A stretch of 64,000 bases of DNA, taken from the NCBI GenBank assembly GCA_963769045.1, contig CAVYKK010000013.1, positions 186,001-250,000 on the forward strand, written 5' to 3'. Positions within the stretch are counted from its first letter, which is position 1, and each line of letters starts with the position of its first letter. The notes below the pieces were generated by a model that made no database searches, had not been told where the DNA came from, and saw nothing but the letters and a program-made list of their open reading frames with translations. The position numbers and the translations under genes are program-made. Source of the stretch: Methanocella_A sp963769045. GTDB lineage: Archaea; Halobacteriota; Methanocellia; Methanocellales; Methanocellaceae. This document shows positions 43,653-51,541 of this stretch, in pieces.

Positions 43653-44783
43653 TCAGGCACCTTTGACTGGATGACCGGCTGGCTGTCGCTTGAGCGTGTC
43701 GAAGATCTCCGGGTTCTTCTTTGCTTCCCGGTCGATGCGGGGGTAGTTCTCGATGAACCATACCATGTAGGCGGCCATATCGATCTTGTCCTTGAGCAGC
43801 CGTTCCCGTTTTGCCGCCCACTCCTGCTTGACGTCGGGGCGTCGTATCAGCTCGACGGCTTTATCGATCGCTTCGCCGGTATCCAGATAGCTCAGCAGTA
43901 TGTCGTAGGTCTTTCCCAGTTCCAGCATGAGGCCGAAGTCGTTCTTCACGAAGCTGCTCGCCCGGACCACGGGCGTCCCCAGTACCGCGGCCTCGATACC
44001 CATGGTCGACGAGTCGGTGACCATCAGCTTCGCGTAGTATAGCGCGTCGTGGATGCGGTATCTTGGTATGTCGATGATGTTGGCCTTGATCTCGTCCGGG
44101 ATTTTTCCCTCGGTCGATATGAAGACGCGCGCATGCTTTTCGAGCTCCCGCACCAGCCGGATGCGTTCCTCCGGGCTGAAGCCCCAGACGCCGATGTCAT
44201 GGCCTGCCTCGAAGCTGTTAAACCGCAGGATAGCATAGTCGGTGCCACGGGGAATGCCGAGCAGGTCGTAAATGTCCTCGTTCGGCTGGAAATGGTTCGG
44301 ATGCAAATAAGCCAGCTCTTTGTAGCTGTCGACCCGGATATGTTTCCGGCCCAGTTGCTCTTTCAGGCAGGACGGCGTGACCAGCGCGTCCACGAACAGG
44401 ATCGATAACAGGAATGAGTACTTATAGAGCGGCGTGTAGACGCCCGGCTCGGCGTCGATAAAGGTGATGTCGGGCCGTCGCAGCAGTAGTCCGGCGAACG
44501 TGTTGAATATCCCGAACCCTGCGATCACGTCGATGCCCTTATCGCGCAGGTGCCGGTACATGCTGGCGACCTGTATGGGCATGGACAGGTATCTCCGGAC
44601 CCCGTACCCCGGGTCCCCGATGGCAGGGAAGAACGGGATGTTCATCTCTCTCAGTAGCGCAGACGATTCGCCGAAGTCCCGTGCGCAGACGAAGACCTGA
44701 TGGCCGTCCGACTGAAGGCCTTTGATCACATTTTTCCAGAAATGGACCTGGGCTGAGTCATTGACCGAAATACATACTCTCAT
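43653..44783 (-). CDS. DUF354 protein, glycosyltransferase/epimerase-like fold
   Basis: A 376-residue protein of the DUF354 family, which has a GT-B-like fold related to UDP-GlcNAc 2-epimerase and glycosyltransferases. Signals: MRVCISVNDSAQVHFWKN at the start, AGFGIFNTFAGLL (about residue 92), FIDAEPGVYTPLYKY, and the sugar-nucleotide region YAKLMVTDSSTMGIEAAVLGTPVV (about 250-273, shown here in two parts: YAKLMVTDSSTMG then IEAAVLGTPVV). The ATG at 44783 has AGGTGA 5 bases upstream; the GTG three codons earlier lies within that ribosome site. It follows a family 2 glycosyltransferase on the same strand, and both fall between the two duplicated units. Confidence 0.75.
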   Translation of the reverse strand: MRVCISVNDSAQVHFWKNVIKGLQSDGHQVFVCARDFGESSALLREMNIPFFPAIGDPGYGVRRYLSMPIQVASMYRHLRDKGIDVIAGFGIFNTFAGLLLRRPDITFIDAEPGVYTPLYKYSFLLSILFVDALVTPSCLKEQLGRKHIRVDSYKELAYLHPNHFQPNEDIYDLLGIPRGTDYAILRFNSFEAGHDIGVWGFSPEERIRLVRELEKHARVFISTEGKIPDEIKANIIDIPRYRIHDALYYAKLMVTDSSTMGIEAAVLGTPVVRASSFVKNDFGLMLELGKTYDILLSYLDTGEAIDKAVELIRRPDVKQEWAAKRERLLKDKIDMAAYMVWFIENYPRIDREAKKNPEIFDTLKRQPAGHPVKGA

Positions 44784-44823
44784 TTTCTTCACCTGTTATT
44801 CCAGATAATTATTCCCCGCCCGC

Positions 44824-45811
44824 TCACACCCTTAGCCGGAGGCCCTGCATGGACTTGAGAACCAGTACAGTAAAAAGACAGAGCGCCCCGATGGTGATGG
44901 ACAGCATGCTCAGCGTCGCGTATCCGATGGCAGCACCGGTTGTTATGCCCGGGGCACCCAGGACAGTAAACGTAAGCGCCAGGATGCCTGGCGATGAGCA
45001 ACGCCAGTCCCGGCAGCCCGTAGGCCAGCGTTTGCCGGCGCCTGACGATGCCCCTGATCACTGACCCGAGGACGCTGAAGCCGTGTACTACCGGGTTATA
45101 GGTCGAGCCGGCGACATCGTATCGCACGTCGATCTGGACTTCCTTGATACGCAGGTTCGCCGTCGCTGCGTCCAGGAGCATCTCGCTCTCGATGGCCATG
45201 CCGTTCTCCCGGAACATGAAGCAGTCGAAGGTCGTCTTCGCGAAGGCCCGGAAGCCGTTCTGGCTGTCGGTAATATTCTGCCCGGACCCGGCATTGGTCA
45301 CCAGCGTGAGCACATCCTGGCCGATGCGCCGGTATGCAGGCACATGGTGGCGGTCCTTCACCAGGAACCGCGAGCCGTTGACCATGTCGGCTTCACGCTT
45401 GAGGATGGGCTCGACCAGCAGAGGTATTTCGTCCGGGTTGTGCTGCCCGTCGCCGTCGATGAGGACGAGGATGTCGGCAGCGGACGTTCTTGCATACTCG
45501 AAGGCATGCTTGATGCCCGCTCCCTTGCCCTGGTTGATCTCATGCCGGATGACCTCGGCGCCGGCCATCCTCGAGATATCGGCGGTCCGGTCGATCGAGC
45601 CGTCGTCGATGACCACCACGTGATCGGCGTAACTGTATGCGCGCAGTACGACGCTGCCTATCGAGACTTCCTCGTTATAACACGGGATTACCACCAGGAT
45701 GCTCGGCTTCCGGATGACGTGAATAGGGCCTGCCCCGGCACTGTCCGCCAGGCTGGACTTGACTCGGGACACCTTTCGTTCCTCTTGTGGTTTCATCAGC
45801 GTCGATGCCAT
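44824..45811 (-). pseudogene. Family 2 glycosyltransferase (dolichol-phosphate-sugar type), frameshifted at the C-terminus
   Basis: Residues about 35-250 form an intact GT2 domain: ILVVIPCYNEE, VVVIDDGSIDRTAD, the metal motif LIDGDGQHNPDE and NGSRFLV, as in dolichyl-phosphate mannose/glucose synthases. The frame then breaks at about 44989-44992, after GLPGLALLIA. Skipping one base continues as GILALTFTVLGAPGITTG and ends in a second hydrophobic segment and LKSMQGLRLRV at the stop at 44824, the expected two C-terminal helices. Without correction the tail is a hydrophilic run to about 44789. The catalytic part would survive. As with the breaks at 14.8 and 17.6 kb, one extra base is present. AGGGAGATA precedes the ATG at 45811. 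Confidence 0.8.
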
Positions 45812-46174
45812 CGCTATTTATCTCCCTGATATCGCTTATTAATTTTATATTATTCTTAATATAAAATAATTTTGGTAAAAATGGAATTAATTGCCCCATA
45901 AAAGGCTGACTGTAAGGGCAATATACCATAACAGCTTGGGCATCAATGTATCATACAGTCAGGAATCAGCCAGTTATCAATAGGAACTATCAGGTCGGGT
46001 GTTGCCTCTGGCGGAAGGGCCACAGGTACTGCGACGGCAAAAAAGTCAGACTTATCAATATCGCCATGGCTTACGCGCGCGAGCGCCTGGCCGCCATGCA
46101 TTGAGCCCGCAGGCAAAAAAGGCACGCCGCCCATACATGAAGCGGGCGTGATTGTGATGGTCTCTGCTAGATCT
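45812..46174. other. 363-base intergenic region, no gene
   Basis: AT-rich presumed promoter of the glycosyltransferase at 45830-45900, then GC-rich sequence with a CGCGCGCGAG patch near 46073. The only ORF (minus, about 60 residues) has no ribosome site and no recognisable features. No inverted repeat was found. Confidence 0.5.
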
Positions 46175-47275
46175 TCACTTATATTTGTAGAACCCTTCCC
46201 CGGCCTTGACCCCGGTCTTTCCGCTCTCCAGCAGCCCGTAGAGCGTCGCCGCGGGCTTATAGCGTTCGTCGCTCAGCCCGTGCCACAGTGTCTCGAGGAT
46301 TTTCACGCAGACGTCGATGCCGATGAGGTCGGCGAGTGCGAAGGGCCCCATGGGGTGATTCAGTCCCATCTTCATTGCAGCGTCTATGTCCTCCTTTGTA
46401 GCGACGCCCCCCTCGTGCAGGCGTACGGCATCGTTGATCTGGGGCAACAGCAGCCGGTTCACGATGAAGCCGGGGTAATTGCTCACGGCGACGGGCTTCT
46501 TGTTGATCGCCTTGCAGAAGCCGATGACCCGGTCCTTTGTCGCGGCATTGGTATCCCTGCCGACGACCACCTCGATAAGGTCCATGCGGGATACCGGGTT
46601 GAAGAAATGCACGCCGATGAACCGGTCCGGGCGGTCGGTGACCGAGGCTATCTCGTCGATGGAGAGCGACGATGTGTTGGTCGCGAAGATCGTCTTCGGC
46701 TCGCAGAGTCCGGACAGCGTCCGGAATACATCCTTTTTCACTTCCATGTCCTCGGACACGGCTTCGATGATCACGTCGCAGCCTTTCAGGTCTCCATACT
46801 CGGTGGTGATGCGGATGTTTTTCAGCAGCTCCTTCACCTGTGCTTCCTGGTGGTCTTTCGCCAGCCGGCGGCTCAACGCGGCGGTGGCCTTGTCTGCCGA
46901 TCCGGACGACCGGGTCTTCACTGTGACCTCGCAGCCGTTGCGCAGCAGGTATTCGGCGATGCCGGAGCCCAGCGTGCCCGTCCCCACTACGCCGACGGCG
47001 ACGGCGTTATTCTTTTTCTCGGCAAGGTCGATCGAGTACCCGATCGGGTACTCGCTGAACGACTTCATGATGATTTTGTTGCCGTTGCGGTCCTCCAGCA
47101 GGTAGTCGACATACGGCACCTTTTCATTGCCCTGCGAGGGCACGTTGATGCTCGTGAAACCGATGACCGTATACTTTGTCTCGGAGACGGCATGCGTGTC
47201 TTCCTTGCAGAAGATACACTTTTTCACCGGGTAGCTCCAGTACTTGCCACAGTGCTCGCAATGGTAAGCTAACAT
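46175..47275 (-). CDS. DUF35 zinc-ribbon/OB domain fused to 3-hydroxyacyl-CoA dehydrogenase
   Basis: A 366-residue fusion. Residues 1-88 are a DUF35 unit: zinc ribbon CEHC and CIFC (about 6-23) followed by an OB-like fold. From about residue 91 it is a complete 3-hydroxyacyl-CoA dehydrogenase: VGVVGTGTLGSGIAEYLL for NAD, EAVSEDMEVKKDVF, ATNTSSLSI, the catalytic histidine in GVHFFNPVSRMDLIEVV, and YPGFIVNRLLLP, ending with the usual all-alpha domain. It would reduce a 3-ketoacyl-CoA to the 3-hydroxy form. DUF35 proteins bridge archaeal thiolases to HMG-CoA synthase; here the partner is the dehydrogenase itself. The ATG overlaps the thiolase stop by 7 bases, so the two enzymes are made together. 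Confidence 0.85.
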   Translation of the reverse strand: MLAYHCEHCGKYWSYPVKKCIFCKEDTHAVSETKYTVIGFTSINVPSQGNEKVPYVDYLLEDRNGNKIIMKSFSEYPIGYSIDLAEKKNNAVAVGVVGTGTLGSGIAEYLLRNGCEVTVKTRSSGSADKATAALSRRLAKDHQEAQVKELLKNIRITTEYGDLKGCDVIIEAVSEDMEVKKDVFRTLSGLCEPKTIFATNTSSLSIDEIASVTDRPDRFIGVHFFNPVSRMDLIEVVVGRDTNAATKDRVIGFCKAINKKPVAVSNYPGFIVNRLLLPQINDAVRLHEGGVATKEDIDAAMKMGLNHPMGPFALADLIGIDVCVKILETLWHGLSDERYKPAATLYGLLESGKTGVKAGEGFYKYK

Positions 47276-48408
47276 CTGCCCGCCTCCAGGATGGTGACGG
47301 CTGCAGTCCCGCCTATGCCGCCGACATTGTGAGTCATGCCGACCTTCGGGCCCGCGACCTGCCGCTGCCCTGCTTCACCACGGAGCTGGGTCACGATCTC
47401 GAATATCTGTGCCAGCCCGGTCGCCCCGATCGGATGGCCGTCTGCCTTCAGCCCGCCGTCGGTGTTGACCGGAATGTCCCCGTCCCGCAGGATGCGGCCG
47501 TTGCTGACAAGTTTCGCCGCCTCGCCGGGCTCACATAGCCCGAGGTCTTCCAGGGCGATCAGCTCGCTGATGGTGAAACAGTCGTGCACCTCTACCAGAT
47601 CGATGTCGCCGGGGCCTTTATGCGATTCGGCGTATGCCATCTTTGCCGCCAGTTTCGCTGCGTTGAACGATGTCATGCTGGACCGCTGCGTCAACGACGT
47701 CGAGTCCGTGACATACTGCGTACTCAGTAATTTCACGTCCCTGCTGCCCTGCGGCTTCTTCGACAGCACCACGGCGGCAGCCCCGTCGGATATGGGGCTG
47801 CAGTCGAACAGGTTCAGCGGCGACGAGATCACCGGCGAGCGGCGGATGGCCTCGAGGGTGACGTCCTTGTAGTAGAAGTGGGCGAGCGGGTTGAGCCGGG
47901 CGTTCCGGTGGTTGATAAACGAGACTTGTTCCAGCACCTCGTGGCCCACGCCGTACTTCTGCATGTACTGCTGGGCGATGAGCGCGTAGTTCGCCGGGAA
48001 AATGAGGCCGTTTAGCTGATCAGCCTGCCGGTCGGCGGCCATGGCGATCGCTTCGGTGGTGCCAAGCACCGTGCCCGCGGTCATCTTCTCGGCGCCGACG
48101 ACCATGACATGGTCGTAGTGCTCCATTGCGTACAGCGCCTGCTTCAGGGCGACACTGGACGATGCGCAGGCCGTCTCCACCCGGACGATGGGCACGTTCA
48201 TGCCAGGCAGCAGCGATGCGATCACCGAGTTCAGGTGCAGTTGCCCGTTCAGCGGGCCCCCGAGGAAGTTCGATACGAAGATCGCGTCTATGTCCCTGAT
48301 GTCCACGTTGCTGTCCGTGATCGCATTGTACATCGCCTCATATGCCAGCTCTGGCAGCGTCTGGGGCAGCGATCCGAATTTAGTCCGGCCAATGCCGCTG
48401 ATATACAT
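47269..48408 (-). CDS. Archaeal-type thiolase
   Basis: About 379 residues of the thiolase/SCP-x group. The nucleophilic cysteine is in ETACASSSVAL (about residues 81-91), DCSPISDGAAAVV follows, then VHDCFTISELIALE and GHPIGATG with the catalytic histidine, and GMTHNVGGIGGTAAV at the end where bacterial thiolases have CxGGG. This matches archaeal thiolases that work with a DUF35 partner. It would condense two acyl-CoA units into a ketoacyl-CoA for the dehydrogenase encoded next. The ATG at 48408 is fixed by GGGAGGATAAC just upstream; the in-frame start at 48444 has no such support. Confidence 0.82.
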   Translation of the reverse strand: MYISGIGRTKFGSLPQTLPELAYEAMYNAITDSNVDIRDIDAIFVSNFLGGPLNGQLHLNSVIASLLPGMNVPIVRVETACASSSVALKQALYAMEHYDHVMVVGAEKMTAGTVLGTTEAIAMAADRQADQLNGLIFPANYALIAQQYMQKYGVGHEVLEQVSFINHRNARLNPLAHFYYKDVTLEAIRRSPVISSPLNLFDCSPISDGAAAVVLSKKPQGSRDVKLLSTQYVTDSTSLTQRSSMTSFNAAKLAAKMAYAESHKGPGDIDLVEVHDCFTISELIALEDLGLCEPGEAAKLVSNGRILRDGDIPVNTDGGLKADGHPIGATGLAQIFEIVTQLRGEAGQRQVAGPKVGMTHNVGGIGGTAAVTILEAGRC

Positions 48409-48465
48409 CGTTATCCTCCCATTTTTATGCCCTTGCGCGGGCACATCGTTCGAGCCTGGCGCCCT

Positions 48466-49449
48466 TCATGGCGCCCGCTCATCCATCGTCACGTTCACAA
48501 GCGGATTCACGTCCACCCACAGGTTACAGACGCGATACGGCGTCCCGGATGTGCTGCCTGCATACAGCATGAACAGCACGTTCATCCGGTCGCCTGTCCG
48601 GTCGGGGGTAAGACTGATCGCTTTCTCAAGGGTCTCGTTGTTACCCAGCACGATATGATCGGAATAGAGCTCGTGGCGCTGCGTCCCGTCCCCCGGGTCG
48701 AGCGCTACGACGAGGTTATATGCCATGGATGTCCCCTCGTGGTTGGCGACGCCCACGATGACCGGCTTCGTCTCGCCGAGGGTGAAGTTCAGCGGGTACC
48801 CGGCTATGGTGTTGTTTTTACCGTAGAGGTAAAGCTCGGTGTATTTCTCGTGCTGCACCGGCACGGCTGCCACGAACGCGATGGTAATGGCTGCGATGGC
48901 CAGCGAAGCCAGCACCATGACCGTGGCCGTCCTGTCGATGCCTTTTTTGTCCCCGGGCCAGAGGGCGCTCCAGGCCTCGCGGAGAGGCCACAGGAGGTTC
49001 AGGCGATATCGTTCGCCGGCAGGTGTCAATATCCGGCGCACGAGCGCAATGGCCATGCACAGGGCGGTAAAGCCTGCTATGCATGCAGTCAGCGGCAATG
49101 TGCGGATACCGACTATGGTAAAGTTGAGCCAGAACCCGATCAGCGGGCTGATGACCAGTGACATGCCGGCAGAGAGCGCGAAGCGCTCGATAATGCCGAT
49201 GCTGCTGCGACGGGGAAAGAGGGCGGCGATAAAGGCGTAACCCGGCAGGAACATGAAGAAGACAATGGCCAGGCCGAACTGGATAAACGATCGTTCTATG
49301 GCCGGCACGTAGATAGACAGCAGGGTCGCGGCAACCAGTGCCATAACCACCCAGGCATCTGTCAGGGTACCGCTGAGGATGCCCGCGGGCAGTCCGACTG
49401 CCTCTGTCCTGCCATTCTCACTGTTCGATTGCTCGGTCGCCATATACAC
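48466..49449 (-). CDS. DUF1616 membrane protein (unit 2 copy)
   Basis: A 327-residue paralog of the gene at 31262. Four N-terminal helices with FLPGYAFIAALFPRRSSIGI, a fifth helix near 165-185, and a C-terminal domain beginning YTELYLYGKNN line up with unit 1. Sequons NNT, NFT, NET and NVT suggest an external glycosylated domain. The two proteins share pattern rather than close identity, so the duplication is old. It lies downstream of a beta-helix gene on the same strand, as in unit 1. It ends 58 bases upstream of the thiolase start on the same strand. Confidence 0.75.
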   Translation of the reverse strand: MYMATEQSNSENGRTEAVGLPAGILSGTLTDAWVVMALVAATLLSIYVPAIERSFIQFGLAIVFFMFLPGYAFIAALFPRRSSIGIIERFALSAGMSLVISPLIGFWLNFTIVGIRTLPLTACIAGFTALCMAIALVRRILTPAGERYRLNLLWPLREAWSALWPGDKKGIDRTATVMVLASLAIAAITIAFVAAVPVQHEKYTELYLYGKNNTIAGYPLNFTLGETKPVIVGVANHEGTSMAYNLVVALDPGDGTQRHELYSDHIVLGNNETLEKAISLTPDRTGDRMNVLFMLYAGSTSGTPYRVCNLWVDVNPLVNVTMDERAP

Positions 49450-49552
49450 ACATCCCCGTCATAATATTATATATTGTATATTAGTTTTAAAGAAAAATAA
49501 TGTAATTAAAATATAAAAGCCTTTCGACCACTTGCCATGATATCGCCTGCAG

Positions 49553-50911
49553 TCAATGGAATATCAGCCGGATGATGGACGTGATGAAGTCGACGATCGG
49601 GTTTCCGCTCGATGCTGCGGGCGTCGCTGTTGCCTGAACGCCAGGGGTAGCCACCGGGGCCTCAGTCGCTATGGGCGTAGACGAAGGGACTGGCGTCGGG
49701 GTAGGCGTATAATAATCATTGATCTCGACATAACTGCCCTTGTCGTCCTTGTCTCCCGCGACGATGTTAGTGCCGGAGCAGTCGTGGATATAGTTGTTCT
49801 TCAGCGTGATGTTGCTGCACGGGAGGCTCGGCCCGCCGTTGAGGTACCTGTGGCCGGGAGGATAATGCGAGAGTTCGAAGCCATATTCGCAGTCCCGGAT
49901 CTCATTGCCCTCGTAGATGCTGTCCTTCGTGCCATCGTTGATCCATATGCCGATGCTGAGACCGACCTTTGGTTCGCCGCTGATCTTGTTGTTACGGACG
50001 ATGAGGTTGGAGTCGTAAAAGCCGGTCCTCATGGAACCGGCCCGGTATAGCGTGTTATTCTGGATGATACAGTTCTTGCTGTTGTATATCTTGAGCGTGT
50101 AATAGTGGCCGCCGGCGATATTGTCCTCGATGGTCACACCGTCCAGGTACCTGAAGCCTATCGCGTCATGGTCCTCTGTATGGCCCGGCCCGTTGTAGGG
50201 ATTGAACTCGACCTCGTTGCCCCGGAACACGCCGTTGGACACGTACTCCATGTAGAAATCAAGGCCCTGCTGATAGCCCGGAGCATGCGATACGTAGTTA
50301 TTGATGACCTGCGGCCCGTCACAATGGTCTATCCAGAAACAATAGAAGGCACCGCTCGCATTGTTCCCCTGAACTATCAGGCCGTTACAGTTGGTGGCGT
50401 AGAGGCCGTAGCTATCCTTAACCCGGTAGCCGTAGATCTGGTTGTCTATCACGTGGAGGCGGTTTACCCCGTCCGCACGGATGGCACTCATAGCATCCGA
50501 GTCCACCGTGCAGTGATCTATCGTACAATCGTCGCCCCTGACGACGACTACCTCAGCCTTGAGTCCGCTAATCCTGACACCGTCGGCAGCCAGTGTGACG
50601 CTCCCTATCGAGTGACCATCGCCGAACAGGGCTAATGGCCGGGAGAGCGTGATACTCGACAGGTCGGACGTCAGGACGGCGTTCGACCCGTCCGGCAGCG
50701 CATTGATGTCGCCCTGCGAGGCTACAGGCCTGGCATCGGACGGCACAAGGTCGGTCAGCTCTGTCACGGCATCAGAAGTAATATTACTGTTCGCTTCGGA
50801 GCTGCCGAGGCTAAACTGGCATACGACCGCCAGCAAAGCGACGGAGCATACAAGCATAGCAAAAAGTATGAAGGATATCCGAATGGCCACATCTCCTGTA
50901 AGCGCTTGCAC
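49553..50911 (-). CDS. Secreted right-handed beta-helix protein (unit 2)
   Basis: A protein of about 445 residues: a signal segment (RISFILFAMLVCSVALLAVV), a short N-terminal part containing NALPDGSNAVLTSDLSSITL, a NosD-like parallel beta-helix (about 120-400) with turns such as YGLYATNCNGLIVQGNNASG, and a Pro/Thr-rich tail (TPTPTPVPSSTPIATEAP) ending in a hydrophobic stretch. The beta-helix resembles the C-terminal half of the protein at 51542. The start is uncertain: GTG at 50911 sits about 25 bases after a TATA-like CTATATTAG, GTG at 50890 lies too close to AGGAG, and ATT at 50884 is 8 bases after AGGAG. Position matches the unit 1 gene at 32492. Confidence 0.75.
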   Translation of the reverse strand: MQALTGDVAIRISFILFAMLVCSVALLAVVCQFSLGSSEANSNITSDAVTELTDLVPSDARPVASQGDINALPDGSNAVLTSDLSSITLSRPLALFGDGHSIGSVTLAADGVRISGLKAEVVVVRGDDCTIDHCTVDSDAMSAIRADGVNRLHVIDNQIYGYRVKDSYGLYATNCNGLIVQGNNASGAFYCFWIDHCDGPQVINNYVSHAPGYQQGLDFYMEYVSNGVFRGNEVEFNPYNGPGHTEDHDAIGFRYLDGVTIEDNIAGGHYYTLKIYNSKNCIIQNNTLYRAGSMRTGFYDSNLIVRNNKISGEPKVGLSIGIWINDGTKDSIYEGNEIRDCEYGFELSHYPPGHRYLNGGPSLPCSNITLKNNYIHDCSGTNIVAGDKDDKGSYVEINDYYTPTPTPVPSSTPIATEAPVATPGVQATATPAASSGNPIVDFITSIIRLIFH

Positions 50912-51048
50912 TATAAACTATTAAAAAGCTAATATAGATTGCAATATTTATAATTAACTAATATAAAAAGTGACGGCAGGCGAAAGAACGGCAATTAAAA
51001 GGAGACTCTGCGATATTTTCACGTTGATATACATTGCCACTTCTGACA

Positions 51049-51463
51049 CGCACCACGCTGCGCTTGCGGCCATAAAGACACAAAGAGGACGAAGGGAACA
51101 AAGAACTGGAAACGGAAGGCACAAAGACGATTAAGGTGCAAAGGCTAATTAAAAAAGCTCTTAGTGTCTTATGAAATCTTCGTATCTTAGCCATCTATTT
51201 TGATCATTCTTTGTTCCCTTCGTACCTTTGTGTTAGTCATTCGCATATCTTTTTGTACAGGCGCATGACCTTTTCGACACAAAGGCCACAATGGCCACAA
51301 TGTACACTATGTTTTAAACGTTAAGCGGCTCCCGTTGCCACTATTAATAATAGTACGTCGTGTACCTCGTGGCCATTGTGGCCTTTGTGTCGAAAAGGTC
51401 ACGAGCGTATACAACATTTCAAGAATGACTATGTCTTCGTGGCCGCAAGCGCAGCGTGGTGCG
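51049..51463. repeat. Nested composite palindrome between two beta-helix genes
   Basis: GCACCACGCTGCGCTTGCGG (from about 51050) and its complement CCGCAAGCGCAGCGTGGTGC (to about 51462) bracket two inner hairpins: a CACAAAG-type one (left arm 51077-51105, right arm 51207-51234, paired through AAGGGAACAAAGAA and TTCTTTGTTCCCTT) and the family A element at 51234-51431. Together with a terminator hairpin these fill the 630-base gap at 50912-51541, which has no gene. Confidence 0.75.
51234..51431. repeat. Palindromic intergenic element (family A, copy 2)
   Basis: Same build as 40806-41005: terminus TAGTCATTCGCATATCTTTT, then GCATGACCTTTTCGACACAA, AGGCCACAATGGCCACAATG, TACACTATG; right arm GTGGCCATTGTGGCCTTTGT, GTCGAAAAGGTCACGAGC and terminus GAATGACTATG. 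The pairing spans about 85 bases per arm, with the central 40 bases unpaired. Confidence 0.85.
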
Positions 51464-51498
51464 GGGCGAAAAAGAAAAAACGGCAGAATAAAAAATGT

Positions 51499-51520
51499 GA
51501 GTAAGGGGAAACCCTTACTC
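51499..51520 (-). terminator. Hairpin terminator after the beta-helix gene at 51542
   Basis: GAGTAAGGG and CCCTTACTC form a perfect 9-base stem around a 4-base loop, 22 bases beyond the stop. On the minus strand it is followed by ACATTTTTTATT. Same position and design as the hairpin at 35155, though the stem sequence differs. Confidence 0.7.
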
Positions 51521-51541
51521 ATTTTCTGACTTTGTCTACGC

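Noticed and set aside
45943..46134. A minus-strand ORF of about 63 residues upstream of the glycosyltransferase
   Set aside because: No ribosome site or recognisable pattern, and it crosses a CG-alternating patch.
48109..49161. Long plus-strand ORF opposite the thiolase and DUF1616 genes
   Set aside because: Shadow of two genes with clear family motifs on the minus strand; its own translation is rich in His and Arg and matches nothing.
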